From contig JAHRBI010000003.1 of assembly GCA_019084025.1 (NCBI GenBank), forward strand, positions 310,001 to 374,000: a stretch of 64,000 nucleotides of DNA, in the 5' to 3' direction. How positions within the stretch are numbered: position 1 is the stretch's first letter; each line of letters starts with the position of its first letter. A program made the translations under genes and the position numbers. This document shows positions 54,771-63,568 of this stretch, piece by piece. Below the pieces are notes generated by a model. That model was given only the letters and a program-made list of their open reading frames with translations, ran no database searches and was not told the DNA's origin. Source of the stretch: Burkholderiaceae bacterium DAT-1 (GTDB lineage Bacteria; Pseudomonadota; Gammaproteobacteria; Burkholderiales; Chitinimonadaceae).

Positions 54771-56180
54771 ATGAATCAATCGCCCGTTATATGCTGGTTT
54801 CGTCGCGACCTGAGAGTACACGACCACGCCGCGCTCTATCACGCGCTGAAGTCTGGTCATCCGGTCATTCCGGTATTCATATTTGATACCGATATTCTCG
54901 ATCACCTGCCACGCACAGATCGCCGCGTCGAATTTATCCACAGTTGCATTGCCGAACTGAAACACGCGCTACAGGCTAAGGGCAGTGATTTGCTGGTGCG
55001 CACCGGAAGCGCCCGCACCCTGATACCCCAGCTTGCACAGCAACTGAACGCACACGCAGTGTATTGCAATCGAGATTACGAACCAGGTGCCATCGCCCGA
55101 GATGCAGGCGTTGCCGACCAACTGGCAGCGCATGGCGCAAACCTGCATTCATTCAAGGATCAGGTTATTTTCGAACAGCGCGAAATCCTGACAGGCCAGA
55201 GCAAGATGTACTCGGTTTTCACACCGTATAAGCGCGCCTGGCTCAAGGCTGTTACGCCGTTTCACGTCAAACCTTATCCAGTGCAGCGTTATATCGGGGC
55301 GCTATCGCCACGCGAACCCGAACCTATGCCAAGTCTGGCGGATATTGGCTTTTGCGAGACGAATCTACGCGAACTCGGGGTCAAACCCGGTACAGAAGGT
55401 GCCGAAGCCCTGTGGGCAGACTTTCTTGATCGGATGCCCGACTACCACGTGGCTCGTGATTTTCCCGGCAAGAAAGGCGTGTCCTATCTGTCGGTGCATC
55501 TACGCTTTGGCACGGTATCCATCCGAGAACTGGCAGGCTATGCACTCCAGCATCAGGACGAAGGCTCGCAAACTTGGCTGTCGGAACTGATCTGGCGCGA
55601 TTTCTACCAGCAAATCCTCTGGCACCGCCCCGATGTGGTCGAACATGCCTTCAAACCAGAATACGATGCCCTGCCCTTTCCCAACGATCCCGCGCTGTTC
55701 AAGGCATGGTGCGATGGACAGACTGGCTACCCCATTGTCGATGCGGCCATGCGCCAGCTTAATCGCACCGGCTTTATGCACAATCGCCTGCGCATGATTG
55801 CTGCCAGCTTTCTGGTAAAAGACCTGCTCATCGACTGGCGCTGGGGCGAACGCTATTTCGCCGAACATCTGATCGATTTCGATCTCTCTGCCAACAATGG
55901 CGGCTGGCAATGGGCTGCCAGCACGGGCTGTGATGCGCAACCCTATTTCCGCATCTTTAATCCGGTCAGCCAGTCAGAAAAATTCGACCCGGATGGTCGC
56001 TTCATCCGCCGCTACGTACCGGAACTGGCATTACTGCACGAGGCCGACATTCATGCACCCTGGCTGGCCAAACCGCTCAATCTGAAAGCAAAAGGCATTG
56101 AACTGGGACGAGACTATCCCCTGCCAGTGGTAGATCATGCAACGCAACGTGAATTAGCACTTGCACTGTTTAAGCGCTGA
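54771..56180 (+). CDS. phrB: Deoxyribodipyrimidine photolyase (class I CPD)
   Basis: This 469-residue blue-light DNA repair enzyme splits cyclobutane pyrimidine dimers. The N-terminal Rossmann-like domain (ICWFRRDLRVHDHAALYHAL) binds the antenna cofactor. The C-terminal helical FAD domain has RFGTVSIREL, WLSELIWRDFYQQILW, GYPIVDAAMRQLNRTGFMHNR, and the signature DFDLSANNGGWQWAASTGCD. The ATG follows directly after the preceding operon's terminator, so the promoter must be close to or within that region. No ribosome site of note. Confidence 0.95.
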   Translation: MNQSPVICWFRRDLRVHDHAALYHALKSGHPVIPVFIFDTDILDHLPRTDRRVEFIHSCIAELKHALQAKGSDLLVRTGSARTLIPQLAQQLNAHAVYCNRDYEPGAIARDAGVADQLAAHGANLHSFKDQVIFEQREILTGQSKMYSVFTPYKRAWLKAVTPFHVKPYPVQRYIGALSPREPEPMPSLADIGFCETNLRELGVKPGTEGAEALWADFLDRMPDYHVARDFPGKKGVSYLSVHLRFGTVSIRELAGYALQHQDEGSQTWLSELIWRDFYQQILWHRPDVVEHAFKPEYDALPFPNDPALFKAWCDGQTGYPIVDAAMRQLNRTGFMHNRLRMIAASFLVKDLLIDWRWGERYFAEHLIDFDLSANNGGWQWAASTGCDAQPYFRIFNPVSQSEKFDPDGRFIRRYVPELALLHEADIHAPWLAKPLNLKAKGIELGRDYPLPVVDHATQRELALALFKR

Positions 56181-56366
56181 TTCTTAGACACTTTCTGACT
56201 TCTTGCACTGCAGCATCTATCTTGAAGGGTGTGGGTGTGTACTTCGCAATTCATCGCACCCAATCGCATCCCACACCCATATTCATACTATTTGTCGCAC
56301 GTCAATTTTTCTGTAATGGTCTGTGGTGGATAATACACACATTCCGAAACAGCAAGGAGCAGCACC

Positions 56367-56516
56367 ATGAAGCACCGTCTGAATGAACTCTTCGATGCCA
56401 CGTTCGTCTTTGCAATTGGCATCCTGGTCGTGATTGCCATGGCATCCACACTGAAAACACCCGTGAATCTGGACAACCAGACTGACGAAGCTGTTCGTGT
56501 AGAACGTACTGCCTAA
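56367..56516 (+). CDS. Small single-helix membrane protein (49 aa)
   Basis: The sequence begins MKHRLNELFDATFVFAIGIL and ends VRVERTA. Residues about 12-28 form one hydrophobic membrane helix, preceded by a basic N-terminus and followed by a polar tail rich in acidic and amide residues. I recognise no family. Support for coding is a strong AAGGAG site 8 bases before the ATG and a well-formed start-helix-tail organisation. The 186 bases after phrB contain a nine-base inverted repeat (GGGTGTGGG/CCCACACCC, 56227-56278) and the presumed promoter. Confidence 0.65.
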   Translation: MKHRLNELFDATFVFAIGILVVIAMASTLKTPVNLDNQTDEAVRVERTA

Positions 56517-56831
56517 AATACAGGCATTTTCATCGCAGTAGATTTACTTACCCAAGCTGCATCGGTTCGCGGCGTCAGCGTCCATCTGATACTGAGCCCT
56601 AATCTAGGCGAACCAGATGCCAGGCACAGCCAGTTCTTCGAGACGCGGAAACCCGTTTTCCGCCGTCTCGACCGGCAGGATTTCCCCAGCCGTCCGCCCC
56701 CAGCCCCGCTCCGGGACTCATCTTTTTTCCCACACATTCGCGTCCGTATCGCCAAGAAAATTGCTGCGACGCAGCATGCCGCGCGACAATGCATCTCTTG
56801 AGATGTAACGATGATTGTTCGGGAGATAAAG
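56517..56831. other. Intergenic region with strong bulged hairpin
   Basis: No convincing gene in these 315 bases. At 56640-56669, GAGACG-CGGAAA pairs with TTTCCG-C-CGTCTC (12 pairs, one bulge, short loop). No T-run follows. It may be a leader element of the downstream CMD-family gene or a stabiliser of the small-protein transcript. Confidence 0.5.
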
Positions 56832-57206
56832 ATGGACGATACCCGCCAGGCAGGCGAAGCGGTTCGCCGTCAGGTGATGGGCGATGTGTTTGTCGACCAA
56901 GCGCATGCCAATGCCGACTTTTTTACACGTCCATTGCAAGATTTCATCAACCAGCATGCTTGGGGCAGCGTCTGGCAACGTGACGGGCTTGATCTGAAAA
57001 CACGCAGTCTGGTGACGCTGGCCATGCTGACAGCGCTTGGCCGCACCCAGGAACTGAAAGGCCATCTGCGTGGCGCAATCAATAATGGCGCACATCCCGA
57101 TGAGATACGTGAAGTGCTCCTTCATGCTGCTGTGTACTGCGGCGTGCCGGCAGCAGCAGAAGCGCTCAAAACGGCAAGCGCCATCATCGGGCCCGAACCC
57201 GTCTAA
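56832..57206 (+). CDS. Carboxymuconolactone decarboxylase-family protein
   Basis: This 124-residue all-helical protein is of the CMD/AhpD-like fold. Motifs include TRSLVTLAMLTALGRTQELKGHLRGAINNG and EVLLHAAVYCGVPAAAEAL, as in PcaC-type gamma-carboxymuconolactone decarboxylases. The paired CxxC of AhpD peroxidase partners is absent; only one Cys (YCG) is there, favouring the PcaC-like group. No aromatic-degradation genes are nearby, so real 4-carboxymuconolactone activity is doubtful. GGGAGATAAAG precedes ATG 56832; seven extra upstream codons are unlikely. Confidence 0.85.
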   Translation: MDDTRQAGEAVRRQVMGDVFVDQAHANADFFTRPLQDFINQHAWGSVWQRDGLDLKTRSLVTLAMLTALGRTQELKGHLRGAINNGAHPDEIREVLLHAAVYCGVPAAAEALKTASAIIGPEPV

Positions 57207-57233
57207 AAAACGTCGGCCTGCAGTTTAGGTCTA

Positions 57234-57518
57234 TCAGGTCGAACGCAGGTCGTCGATTGTCAGTCCGTGGCGCTGTGCTTCACGTAAGATTTCGTCCAGT
57301 GCTTCGCGCTTGCGGCGCAGCAGGTCGATCTTGGAGGAAACTACCTTGGCTTCCGCTGCCTTGCGCGCAACCAGTGCATCGCCATCGGGCAATTTAGGAT
57401 CGGTATTCACCGCTGGTTGGGCATCGCCAAACAGCGCCTCCAGTGCAGCGCGTGCCTGAGCAGCTTCGTGGCTCGATGTCGCCGGCTTATTGTGTTTGAT
57501 TGTTTGTTTACTTTTCAT
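57234..57518 (-). CDS. Small charged helical protein of unknown function (94 aa)
   Basis: Not recognised with confidence. The protein has a basic, Ser/Thr-rich N-terminus (MKSKQTIKHNKPATSS) and a helical C-terminal half (VSSKIDLLRRKREALDEILR ending GLTIDDLRST). The segment EILREAQRHGLTIDDL faintly resembles the linker of betaproteobacterial H-NS-like proteins, but no DNA-binding AT-hook motif follows. ATG 57518 is preferred to a TTG eleven codons upstream; the ribosome site is weak. It stands alone, convergent with the CMD-family gene. Confidence 0.6.
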   Translation of the reverse strand: MKSKQTIKHNKPATSSHEAAQARAALEALFGDAQPAVNTDPKLPDGDALVARKAAEAKVVSSKIDLLRRKREALDEILREAQRHGLTIDDLRST

Positions 57519-57716
57519 GCTATCTGAGTTGTCCTGTTTTGAGACAGGCAATCGGTCTGAAAATACCTCTTGATTGAAAGATCGACCAGAACAGGTCCGG
57601 ATTCAATCAATTAGTGAATTAATTGTACGCCCTTCCACACTCTTTTGGTGTTTTTGCAAAAAATTCATCTATTTGCACACCGCAATTTAATCCTACTCCA
57701 CACCACACTATCTGCT

Positions 57717-59066
57717 TTATTTACCAATACAGAAACGGCTGAAAATTTCGCCCAACAAGTCATCTGCAGTGAATTCACCTGTAATGGAGGATAGCGCGTT
57801 CTGCGCCAAGCGCAATTCTTCAGCAAATAATTCGACGCTTTGCCAGATCACATTCGCTGTCTGCACATGATGCTGTGCTTGGCGAATCGCATCCAGATGG
57901 CGCTCCCGTGCCAGAAAGAGCCCTTCAGATTCCCCTTGCCAGCCAACCCGTGCAAGCAGCGATGTGCGCAATTCAGCCAGTCCACGCCCATCTCTGGCAG
58001 AGACATGAATCGTCTCTTGCGCATCAACTGTCCGTACTCCCGGCAATTCGCCGGTGAGATCAATCTTGTTGAATAGGTGCACGCATTCAAGACGTTCAGG
58101 CAGACGTGACAGAATCTCCTGATCGTGTGCGGTGATACCTTCTCGACTATCCATTAATAGCAGCGCCACATCCGCTTTTTCAATGGCCTGCCATGTCCGT
58201 TCGATCCCGATGCGTTCCACATGATCATCGGTATCACGCAGACCTGCAGTGTCGATAATATGCACCGGTACGCCATCAAGCTGGATCAGCTCGCGCACAG
58301 TATCACGCGTCGTTCCAGCAATGTCACTGACAATTGCAGCATCGAATCCCGCTAAGGCATTCAACAGACTCGATTTACCCACATTGGGCTGGCCGATGAG
58401 CACAACATGCATGCCCTCGCGCAACAACTGCCCCTGACGGGCAGTGGATAAAACAGCGTCCAATTGTGTACTTATTTGCGCGAGTTTGCCACGCGCATCT
58501 GCCGCTTCCAGAAAATCGATGTCCTCTTCCGGAAAGTCGAGCGTCGCTTCTACCAGCATCCGTAAATTGATCAGCCCATCCACCAGCTGGTGAATCCGTG
58601 TGGAAAACTGGCCTGATAAAGAACGCAAAGCCGAGCGCGCAGCGGCTTCCGAGCTGGCATCGATGAGATCGGCGACACTTTCAGCCTGTGCCAGATCGAG
58701 CTTGTCATTCAAAAACGCCCGCCGGGTAAATTCGCCGGGCTCCGCCAAGCGCGCGCCCAGTTCCACACAGCGACGCAGCAGCATTTGCAGCACCACTGGG
58801 CCACCGTGTCCCTGCAACTCGATCACATCCTCACCCGTAAACGAGGCGGGGCCGGGGAAATACAGCAGCAAGCCGTCATCAATGATCTGCCCCTGCGCAT
58901 CGGTGAAAAGCACATGGTGGGCAAATCGCGGCTTGGGTGATTTACCCGCCAGCAGGGTTGCCAATGGCTGCAATCCGCTACCTGACAGTCGAATCACACC
59001 CACCCCTCCTCTACCCGGCGCGGTGGCGATTGCGGCGATGGTGTCTCGGCTTGGTAGGGTCGTCAT
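57717..59066 (-). CDS. mnmE: tRNA modification GTPase MnmE
   Basis: This 449-residue GTPase, with MnmG, installs the carboxymethylaminomethyl group on the wobble uridine of certain tRNAs. It starts at ATG 59066 with the family N-terminus [22 protein letters not shown] (formyl-THF-binding domain). The inserted G domain has [24 protein letters not shown] and NKID, and the C-terminus ends in the invariant CIGK. The open frame extends 28 codons upstream without support. It is the distal gene of the rpmH-rnpA-yidD-yidC-mnmE cluster, 87 bases after yidC. The 165 bases after it show no clear terminator. Confidence 0.96.
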   Translation of the reverse strand: MTTLPSRDTIAAIATAPGRGGVGVIRLSGSGLQPLATLLAGKSPKPRFAHHVLFTDAQGQIIDDGLLLYFPGPASFTGEDVIELQGHGGPVVLQMLLRRCVELGARLAEPGEFTRRAFLNDKLDLAQAESVADLIDASSEAAARSALRSLSGQFSTRIHQLVDGLINLRMLVEATLDFPEEDIDFLEAADARGKLAQISTQLDAVLSTARQGQLLREGMHVVLIGQPNVGKSSLLNALAGFDAAIVSDIAGTTRDTVRELIQLDGVPVHIIDTAGLRDTDDHVERIGIERTWQAIEKADVALLLMDSREGITAHDQEILSRLPERLECVHLFNKIDLTGELPGVRTVDAQETIHVSARDGRGLAELRTSLLARVGWQGESEGLFLARERHLDAIRQAQHHVQTANVIWQSVELFAEELRLAQNALSSITGEFTADDLLGEIFSRFCIGK

Positions 59067-59153
59067 GGGGCACACTTTGGACATTCGATGGTTCACTACT
59101 TCAACATACAACAATGCCGCCCGAAGGCGGCATCGTTGATTACACCACAACGA

Positions 59154-60815
59154 TCAGGCCTTGGCCTTCGCAGCGGCTGTTTCCTGCTCGATCTGACGGG
59201 TAATCCACCATTGCTGTGCGATCTGCAGCACATTGCTGACCACATAGTAGAGTACCAGACCCGACGGGAAGAACAGGAACAGCACCGACATCGCCACTGG
59301 CATGATCTTCATCATCTTGTCCTGCATCGGATCGGTAGCAGGCGGATTGAACAAGGTCTGCACATAGCTGGTGATAGCCATCAGAATGGGCAGAACATAG
59401 AAGGGATCAGGCTTGGCCAGATCGTGAATCCAGAATGCCCACGGTGCCTGACGCATTTCCACGACGGACGACAGTGTCCAGAACAGCGCCAGGAAAACCG
59501 GCATCTGCAGCAGAATCGGCAGACAGCCGCCCAGCGGATTCACCTTCTCCTGCTTGTACAGATCCATCACCGCCTGCTGGAATTTCATGCGGTCATCGCC
59601 GTATTTTTCCTTCAGACGTTCCATGCGCGGGGCCAGCAGCTTCATCTTGGCCATCGAACGTGCACTGGACGCGGCCAGCGGATACAGCGCGATCTTGATA
59701 ATGAAGGTCATGATCACGATCGCCCAGCCCCAGTTACCCACATACTGGTGGATCAGATCGAGCAGGGCAAACAGCGGACGACACAGCACCGCAAACATGC
59801 CGTAATCCTTCACCAGATCCAGACCTTCGGCTGCAGCCTGCAGACGACGGGTTTCCTGCGGACCGGCATACAGCGGTACGGAGAAGGAATAGGTGGTACC
59901 GGATGCAATTGCTGGCAGATGCGTCACAGCCGTAGCGGTATACAAGCCGCTACCGGTGGACTTCACTTCGAAATTACATGCTTGTGGCGCGCAGACATTC
60001 TTCCCGCCATTCGGACTCAGCATCCATGCGCTGGTGAAGTAGTGCTGCATCATCGCAATCCAGCCATCCTTGGCAGTCTTGGGATACTCAGCCGTACCCT
60101 TATCGAGCTTCTTGAACTCGATTTTTTCCAGCTTATGCTCGTCGCCGTACACGCCCGGACCAGTGAAAGAAGACGAACCCATGCCCCCTCCTGAGCCTTC
60201 CGGTACATGGCTGTCACGGAGCAATTGGAAGTATGCAGAGGTTGTCAGCGGCGTGGCGCCACGGTTGGTGATTTCATACTTTACGTCTACGACATAACTA
60301 TCACGGGTAAACGTCAGAATCTTGGCAACTTTTACACCAGCAACTTCAGGCGCTTCCAGACGAACGACCACATTTTTCTGGCCATCTACCAGCTTGAAGT
60401 CGCCAGTTTGTGCGGTAAACAGCGTGCGATGAAAGGGCAGATTGGCGACATTTCCACCAAACAGACCGGTCTGCGCTACGTAGGTATCACCCGAGGCCTC
60501 ATTAAACAGTACGAATGGTTTGCTGGCATCGTCGTGCTGGCCATGTTTGAGCAAGGCCAATTTACGAATATCGCCGCCGACCGTATCGATTTCGGCCGAC
60601 ATCAGGTCTGTTGTGACCTTGATGCGAGAACCACGCTGTAGCCCGCCGGGCACATCTGCCTTGGGTTGAGCATCGACAGGCTGGGCTTTGGCCGTCACCT
60701 GTTGCTGTTCCTGCACGGCAAACCGTTCGGGATGCGTGCGCTTCTGGTATTCATTCCAGCCAAACAAAATGGCGAAGGAAAGGATAAAAAAGACGATCAG
60801 TCTGCGGATGTCCAT
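59154..60815 (-). CDS. yidC: Membrane protein insertase YidC
   Basis: This 553-residue insertase has an N-terminal membrane helix (LIVFFILSFAILFGWNEY), a large periplasmic beta domain (about 60-340), and five C-terminal helices, including the conserved NWGWAIVIMTFIIKIALYPL and LPILLQMPVFLALFWTL. It inserts and folds inner-membrane proteins with or without SecYEG. The gene order rpmH-rnpA-yidD-yidC-mnmE is the ancient one. Confidence 0.97.
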   Translation of the reverse strand: MDIRRLIVFFILSFAILFGWNEYQKRTHPERFAVQEQQQVTAKAQPVDAQPKADVPGGLQRGSRIKVTTDLMSAEIDTVGGDIRKLALLKHGQHDDASKPFVLFNEASGDTYVAQTGLFGGNVANLPFHRTLFTAQTGDFKLVDGQKNVVVRLEAPEVAGVKVAKILTFTRDSYVVDVKYEITNRGATPLTTSAYFQLLRDSHVPEGSGGGMGSSSFTGPGVYGDEHKLEKIEFKKLDKGTAEYPKTAKDGWIAMMQHYFTSAWMLSPNGGKNVCAPQACNFEVKSTGSGLYTATAVTHLPAIASGTTYSFSVPLYAGPQETRRLQAAAEGLDLVKDYGMFAVLCRPLFALLDLIHQYVGNWGWAIVIMTFIIKIALYPLAASSARSMAKMKLLAPRMERLKEKYGDDRMKFQQAVMDLYKQEKVNPLGGCLPILLQMPVFLALFWTLSSVVEMRQAPWAFWIHDLAKPDPFYVLPILMAITSYVQTLFNPPATDPMQDKMMKIMPVAMSVLFLFFPSGLVLYYVVSNVLQIAQQWWITRQIEQETAAAKAKA

Positions 60816-60829
60816 GCAGGGAAGTCCTG

Positions 60830-61069
60830 TCAGTTTCTTGAATGTGAACCCGGCATCACGGGTGGAACCGGGTCATGGCCGTGACCACCCCAGGGATGGC
60901 AACGGCAAAGCCGCCGCATTGTAAGCCAGCTACCGTGAAATGTGCCATGTTTGTCAATGGCTTCAATGGCATATTGCGAACATGTGGGGGTAAAACGGCA
61001 GTTGGACCCCAGCAAGGGGCTCAACAATACGCGATACGCCTTGAGCAGCGCGATCAGGAGTCGCGACAT
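60830..61069 (-). CDS. yidD: Membrane protein insertion efficiency factor YidD
   Basis: A 79-residue peripheral membrane protein with the family signature YRVLLSPLLGSNCRFTPTCS followed by AIEAIDKHG and LCRCHPWGGHGHDPVP. It overlaps the end of rnpA by 16 bases and precedes yidC by 14. It assists YidC-dependent insertion. Confidence 0.95.
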   Translation of the reverse strand: MSRLLIALLKAYRVLLSPLLGSNCRFTPTCSQYAIEAIDKHGTFHGSWLTMRRLCRCHPWGGHGHDPVPPVMPGSHSRN

Positions 61070-61449
61070 GGCGTAAAGCGCTTGAACAAGCGAAGCAGCG
61101 CAGCGCGGGCAGGACCCGTATCGCTACGATGCGTGAGGGGACGCTTAGCTCGGACGATCAAATCCAGTCCGCATAGCTGCGGCGCATGGAGTCGGAATTG
61201 CTCGCGGACCAATCGCTTGACGCGATTGCGACCCACGGCACGCTTGTCGACGCGCTTGGCAGCCACCACGCCCAACCGGGCCCGATCCAACCCGTTAGGG
61301 CGGATCCAGACCTGGAAGAAGTCGTTGGATTGGCTACGGCGCAAATTAAAAACGGATGAAAACTCATCCGTTTTTAACAAGCGTTGCTGCCGGGTAAAGC
61401 GGCCTGTCAAATCTTGTCTCTTGATTGAGACAGTCGATTCGACTTGCAC
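61054..61449 (-). CDS. rnpA: RNase P protein component
   Basis: A 131-residue basic protein with the family RNR signature (AVGRNRVKRLVREQFR) and FNLRRSQSNDFFQVWI. It combines with the rnpB RNA at 29485 to trim tRNA 5' ends. It begins 9 bases after rpmH and overlaps yidD. Confidence 0.96.
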   Translation of the reverse strand: MQVESTVSIKRQDLTGRFTRQQRLLKTDEFSSVFNLRRSQSNDFFQVWIRPNGLDRARLGVVAAKRVDKRAVGRNRVKRLVREQFRLHAPQLCGLDLIVRAKRPLTHRSDTGPARAALLRLFKRFTPCRDS

Positions 61450-61458
61450 GGCGCGTCC

Positions 61459-61593
61459 TTAGACGGACAGGCTGTGACGACCCTTGGCGCGACGGGCTGC
61501 CAGAACGGCACGGCCACCACGGGTGCGGCTGCGAACCAGGAAGCCGTGAGTACGCTTGCGGCGAACAACTGACGGTTGATAAGTGCGTTTCAT
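61459..61593 (-). CDS. rpmH: 50S ribosomal protein L34
   Basis: A 44-residue protein starting [19 protein letters not shown] and ending KGRHSLSV, the near-invariant L34 sequence. AAAGGTCCAGGCC precedes the ATG. First gene of the minus-strand cluster, with a strong promoter upstream. Confidence 0.98.
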   Translation of the reverse strand: MKRTYQPSVVRRKRTHGFLVRSRTRGGRAVLAARRAKGRHSLSV

Positions 61594-61634
61594 GGCCTGG
61601 ACCTTTGAACGGTTACAAAATGCGGAAACGCGCA

Positions 61635-61663
61635 ATTAGACATAAAAATCACGAGCTTGTCAA
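61635..61663 (-). promoter_or_regulatory. rpmH-rnpA promoter
   Basis: On the minus strand, a perfect TTGACA (61658-61663) and TCTAAT (61635-61640) are 17 bases apart, 42 bases before the rpmH start. Confidence 0.88.
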
Positions 61664-61695
61664 TGCTTGTTTTATCTATCTACCCTTGGCGATCC

Positions 61696-61704
61696 TGTGG
61701 ATAA
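61696..61704 (-). promoter_or_regulatory. Perfect DnaA box between rpmH and dnaA
   Basis: TGTGGATAA is the exact complement of TTATCCACA. It lies just before a possible dnaA -10 box (TAGAAT, 61721-61726), a position suited to DnaA autoregulation. A weaker match, TTGTCCACG, is at 61755-61763. Confidence 0.75.
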
Positions 61705-61881
61705 GATAGTGGAAAACGAATAGAATAGCCCTCCGATCAACCTTGACCGGACGGTTGTCCACGTAGTCATCTTACACAGGTGACGAATGACATATCAGTC
61801 ATGCTTTCAATGACATGCGCGCGGTATCAACATGCCGCATCGCGCTCACCGTCCCGGCTTTGCCGTTTTACACTGGATACG

Positions 61882-63327
61882 ATGTCACCTGTTGAGCAAT
61901 TTTGGCCGGCCTGTCTCGCGCGGTTTGGCGAAGAGTTGTCCGCACAGCAGTTCAACACCTGGATTAAGCCCCTCCGCTTCGAGGCAGCTGAAGACAGTCT
62001 CATGCTGTATGCGCCCAATCTGTTTACGCTCAAGTTCGTCAAAGATCGCTATCTGCCGATCATAGAGCGCTATGCGCAGGATTTTTTCGGCGAGGCGATG
62101 CCCCTGCAGTTGCAGGTTGCTCAGAATGCACCCGCCGTTCGTCCGATCGTCAAACCCGCTATGCGTCCAGCCGGGCCAGCAAGTTACGAGCCGCCTTCTC
62201 CTCCCGAAGCGGTGGATAACCTGATACCGGATGATGGCGAGTTAATGCCCGCACCTGCTGTCATCACAGGCAGTAATGCTGCCCGTCAGATTGGTGCCGC
62301 CAACGAAAACACTCGCCTCAATCCTAGTTTTACCTTTGATACGCTGGTGACCGGTAAGGCCAACCAGCTGGCGCGTGCGGCTGCGCATCAGATCGCCGAA
62401 AATCCTGGCGAAGCCTACAACCCGCTGTTTGTGTATGGTGGCGTGGGTTTGGGTAAGACTCACTTGATTCAGGCCATTGGCAATTATGTCCACCAGCATA
62501 ATCCACAGGCACGCATTCGCTACATCCATGCGGAACGCTATGTCGCAGATGTGGTGAAAGCCTATCAGCACAAGTCATTCGACGAGTTCAAGCGCTACTA
62601 CCATTCGCTAGATTTACTGCTGATTGATGATATTCAGTTTTTCTCTGGCAAAAATCGTACGCAGGAAGAATTCTTCTACGCCTACAACGCGCTGATTGAG
62701 AGCCATAAGCAGCTGATCATTACGTCTGATCGCTATCCCAAGGAAATTGAAGGCATCGAAGATCGCCTGATTTCGCGCTTTGGATGGGGATTGACCGTGG
62801 CGATCGAGCCTCCAGAGCTGGAAATGCGTGTGGCGATTCTGAACAAGAAGGCAGAAACAGACGGATTCAAGCTTGATTCCACCGTGTCCTTCTTTATCGC
62901 CAAGAATATCCGCTCCAATGTGCGTGAACTTGAAGGTGCGCTGAAGCGGGTACTGGCTTACTCACGCTTTACCGGTCAGCAGATTACCCTGGAACTGACC
63001 AAGGAAGCACTGAAGGACATTCTTGCTGCCGGTAATAAGCTGATCACGGTAGAGACGATTCAGAAGACAGTCGCCGACTTCTACAAGATCAAGGTGGCGG
63101 ATATGCATTCCAAGAAGCGTACCCGCGATATTGCTCGTCCACGCCAGATTGCCATGGCACTCACAAAGGATCTGACCCATATGAGCCTGCCGGCCATTGG
63201 CGAAGCATTCGGCGGACGTGACCATACAACCGTACTGCACGGCTGTCGCACCATCACCCAGATGCGCCAGACGGATAGCGAGCTGAATCATGATTACAAC
63301 GTGCTCACCCAGATGTTACGCAACTGA
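61882..63327 (+). CDS. dnaA: Chromosomal replication initiator DnaA
   Basis: This 481-residue initiator has an N-terminal DnaB/DiaA-interaction domain ([21 protein letters not shown]), a variable Pro-rich linker (about 90-135), and an AAA+ core with P-loop [10 protein letters not shown] (about residue 185), LLIDDIQFF and the sensor motifs. Domain IV recognises DnaA boxes with the signature [13 protein letters not shown] 61882 matches the domain I start; the open frame extends 34 codons upstream without support. No good ribosome site is visible. Confidence 0.97.
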   Translation: MSPVEQFWPACLARFGEELSAQQFNTWIKPLRFEAAEDSLMLYAPNLFTLKFVKDRYLPIIERYAQDFFGEAMPLQLQVAQNAPAVRPIVKPAMRPAGPASYEPPSPPEAVDNLIPDDGELMPAPAVITGSNAARQIGAANENTRLNPSFTFDTLVTGKANQLARAAAHQIAENPGEAYNPLFVYGGVGLGKTHLIQAIGNYVHQHNPQARIRYIHAERYVADVVKAYQHKSFDEFKRYYHSLDLLLIDDIQFFSGKNRTQEEFFYAYNALIESHKQLIITSDRYPKEIEGIEDRLISRFGWGLTVAIEPPELEMRVAILNKKAETDGFKLDSTVSFFIAKNIRSNVRELEGALKRVLAYSRFTGQQITLELTKEALKDILAAGNKLITVETIQKTVADFYKIKVADMHSKKRTRDIARPRQIAMALTKDLTHMSLPAIGEAFGGRDHTTVLHGCRTITQMRQTDSELNHDYNVLTQMLRN

Positions 63328-63568
63328 GTGAAGTAAACAGCAAACAGGTGGAGAATCTGAGGATGAAATCCTGTACAAGCTCAGGGAAATTTGTGGACAA
63401 CTGCATGATCGCGGTGGAGCGGAAAATCGCAACACAAACAACCCACAGGACCTGACGGATTGGATTCACACTCTGGAAAACACGCAAGTGGATGATTGAA
63501 AAAGAGAAAATCGGTTATCCACAGAAAACAACGCACATTATCAAACTATTATCAGGAACACTATCATC
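63328..63568. other. dnaA-dnaN spacer with DnaA boxes (candidate oriC part)
   Basis: This 241-base AT-rich spacer contains a perfect TTATCCACA (63515-63523) and, on the other strand, TTGTCCACA (63392-63400, one mismatch). A/T-rich stretches follow the perfect box. Together with the rpmH-dnaA region it may be part of the replication origin; dnaN transcripts may also start here. Confidence 0.5.
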
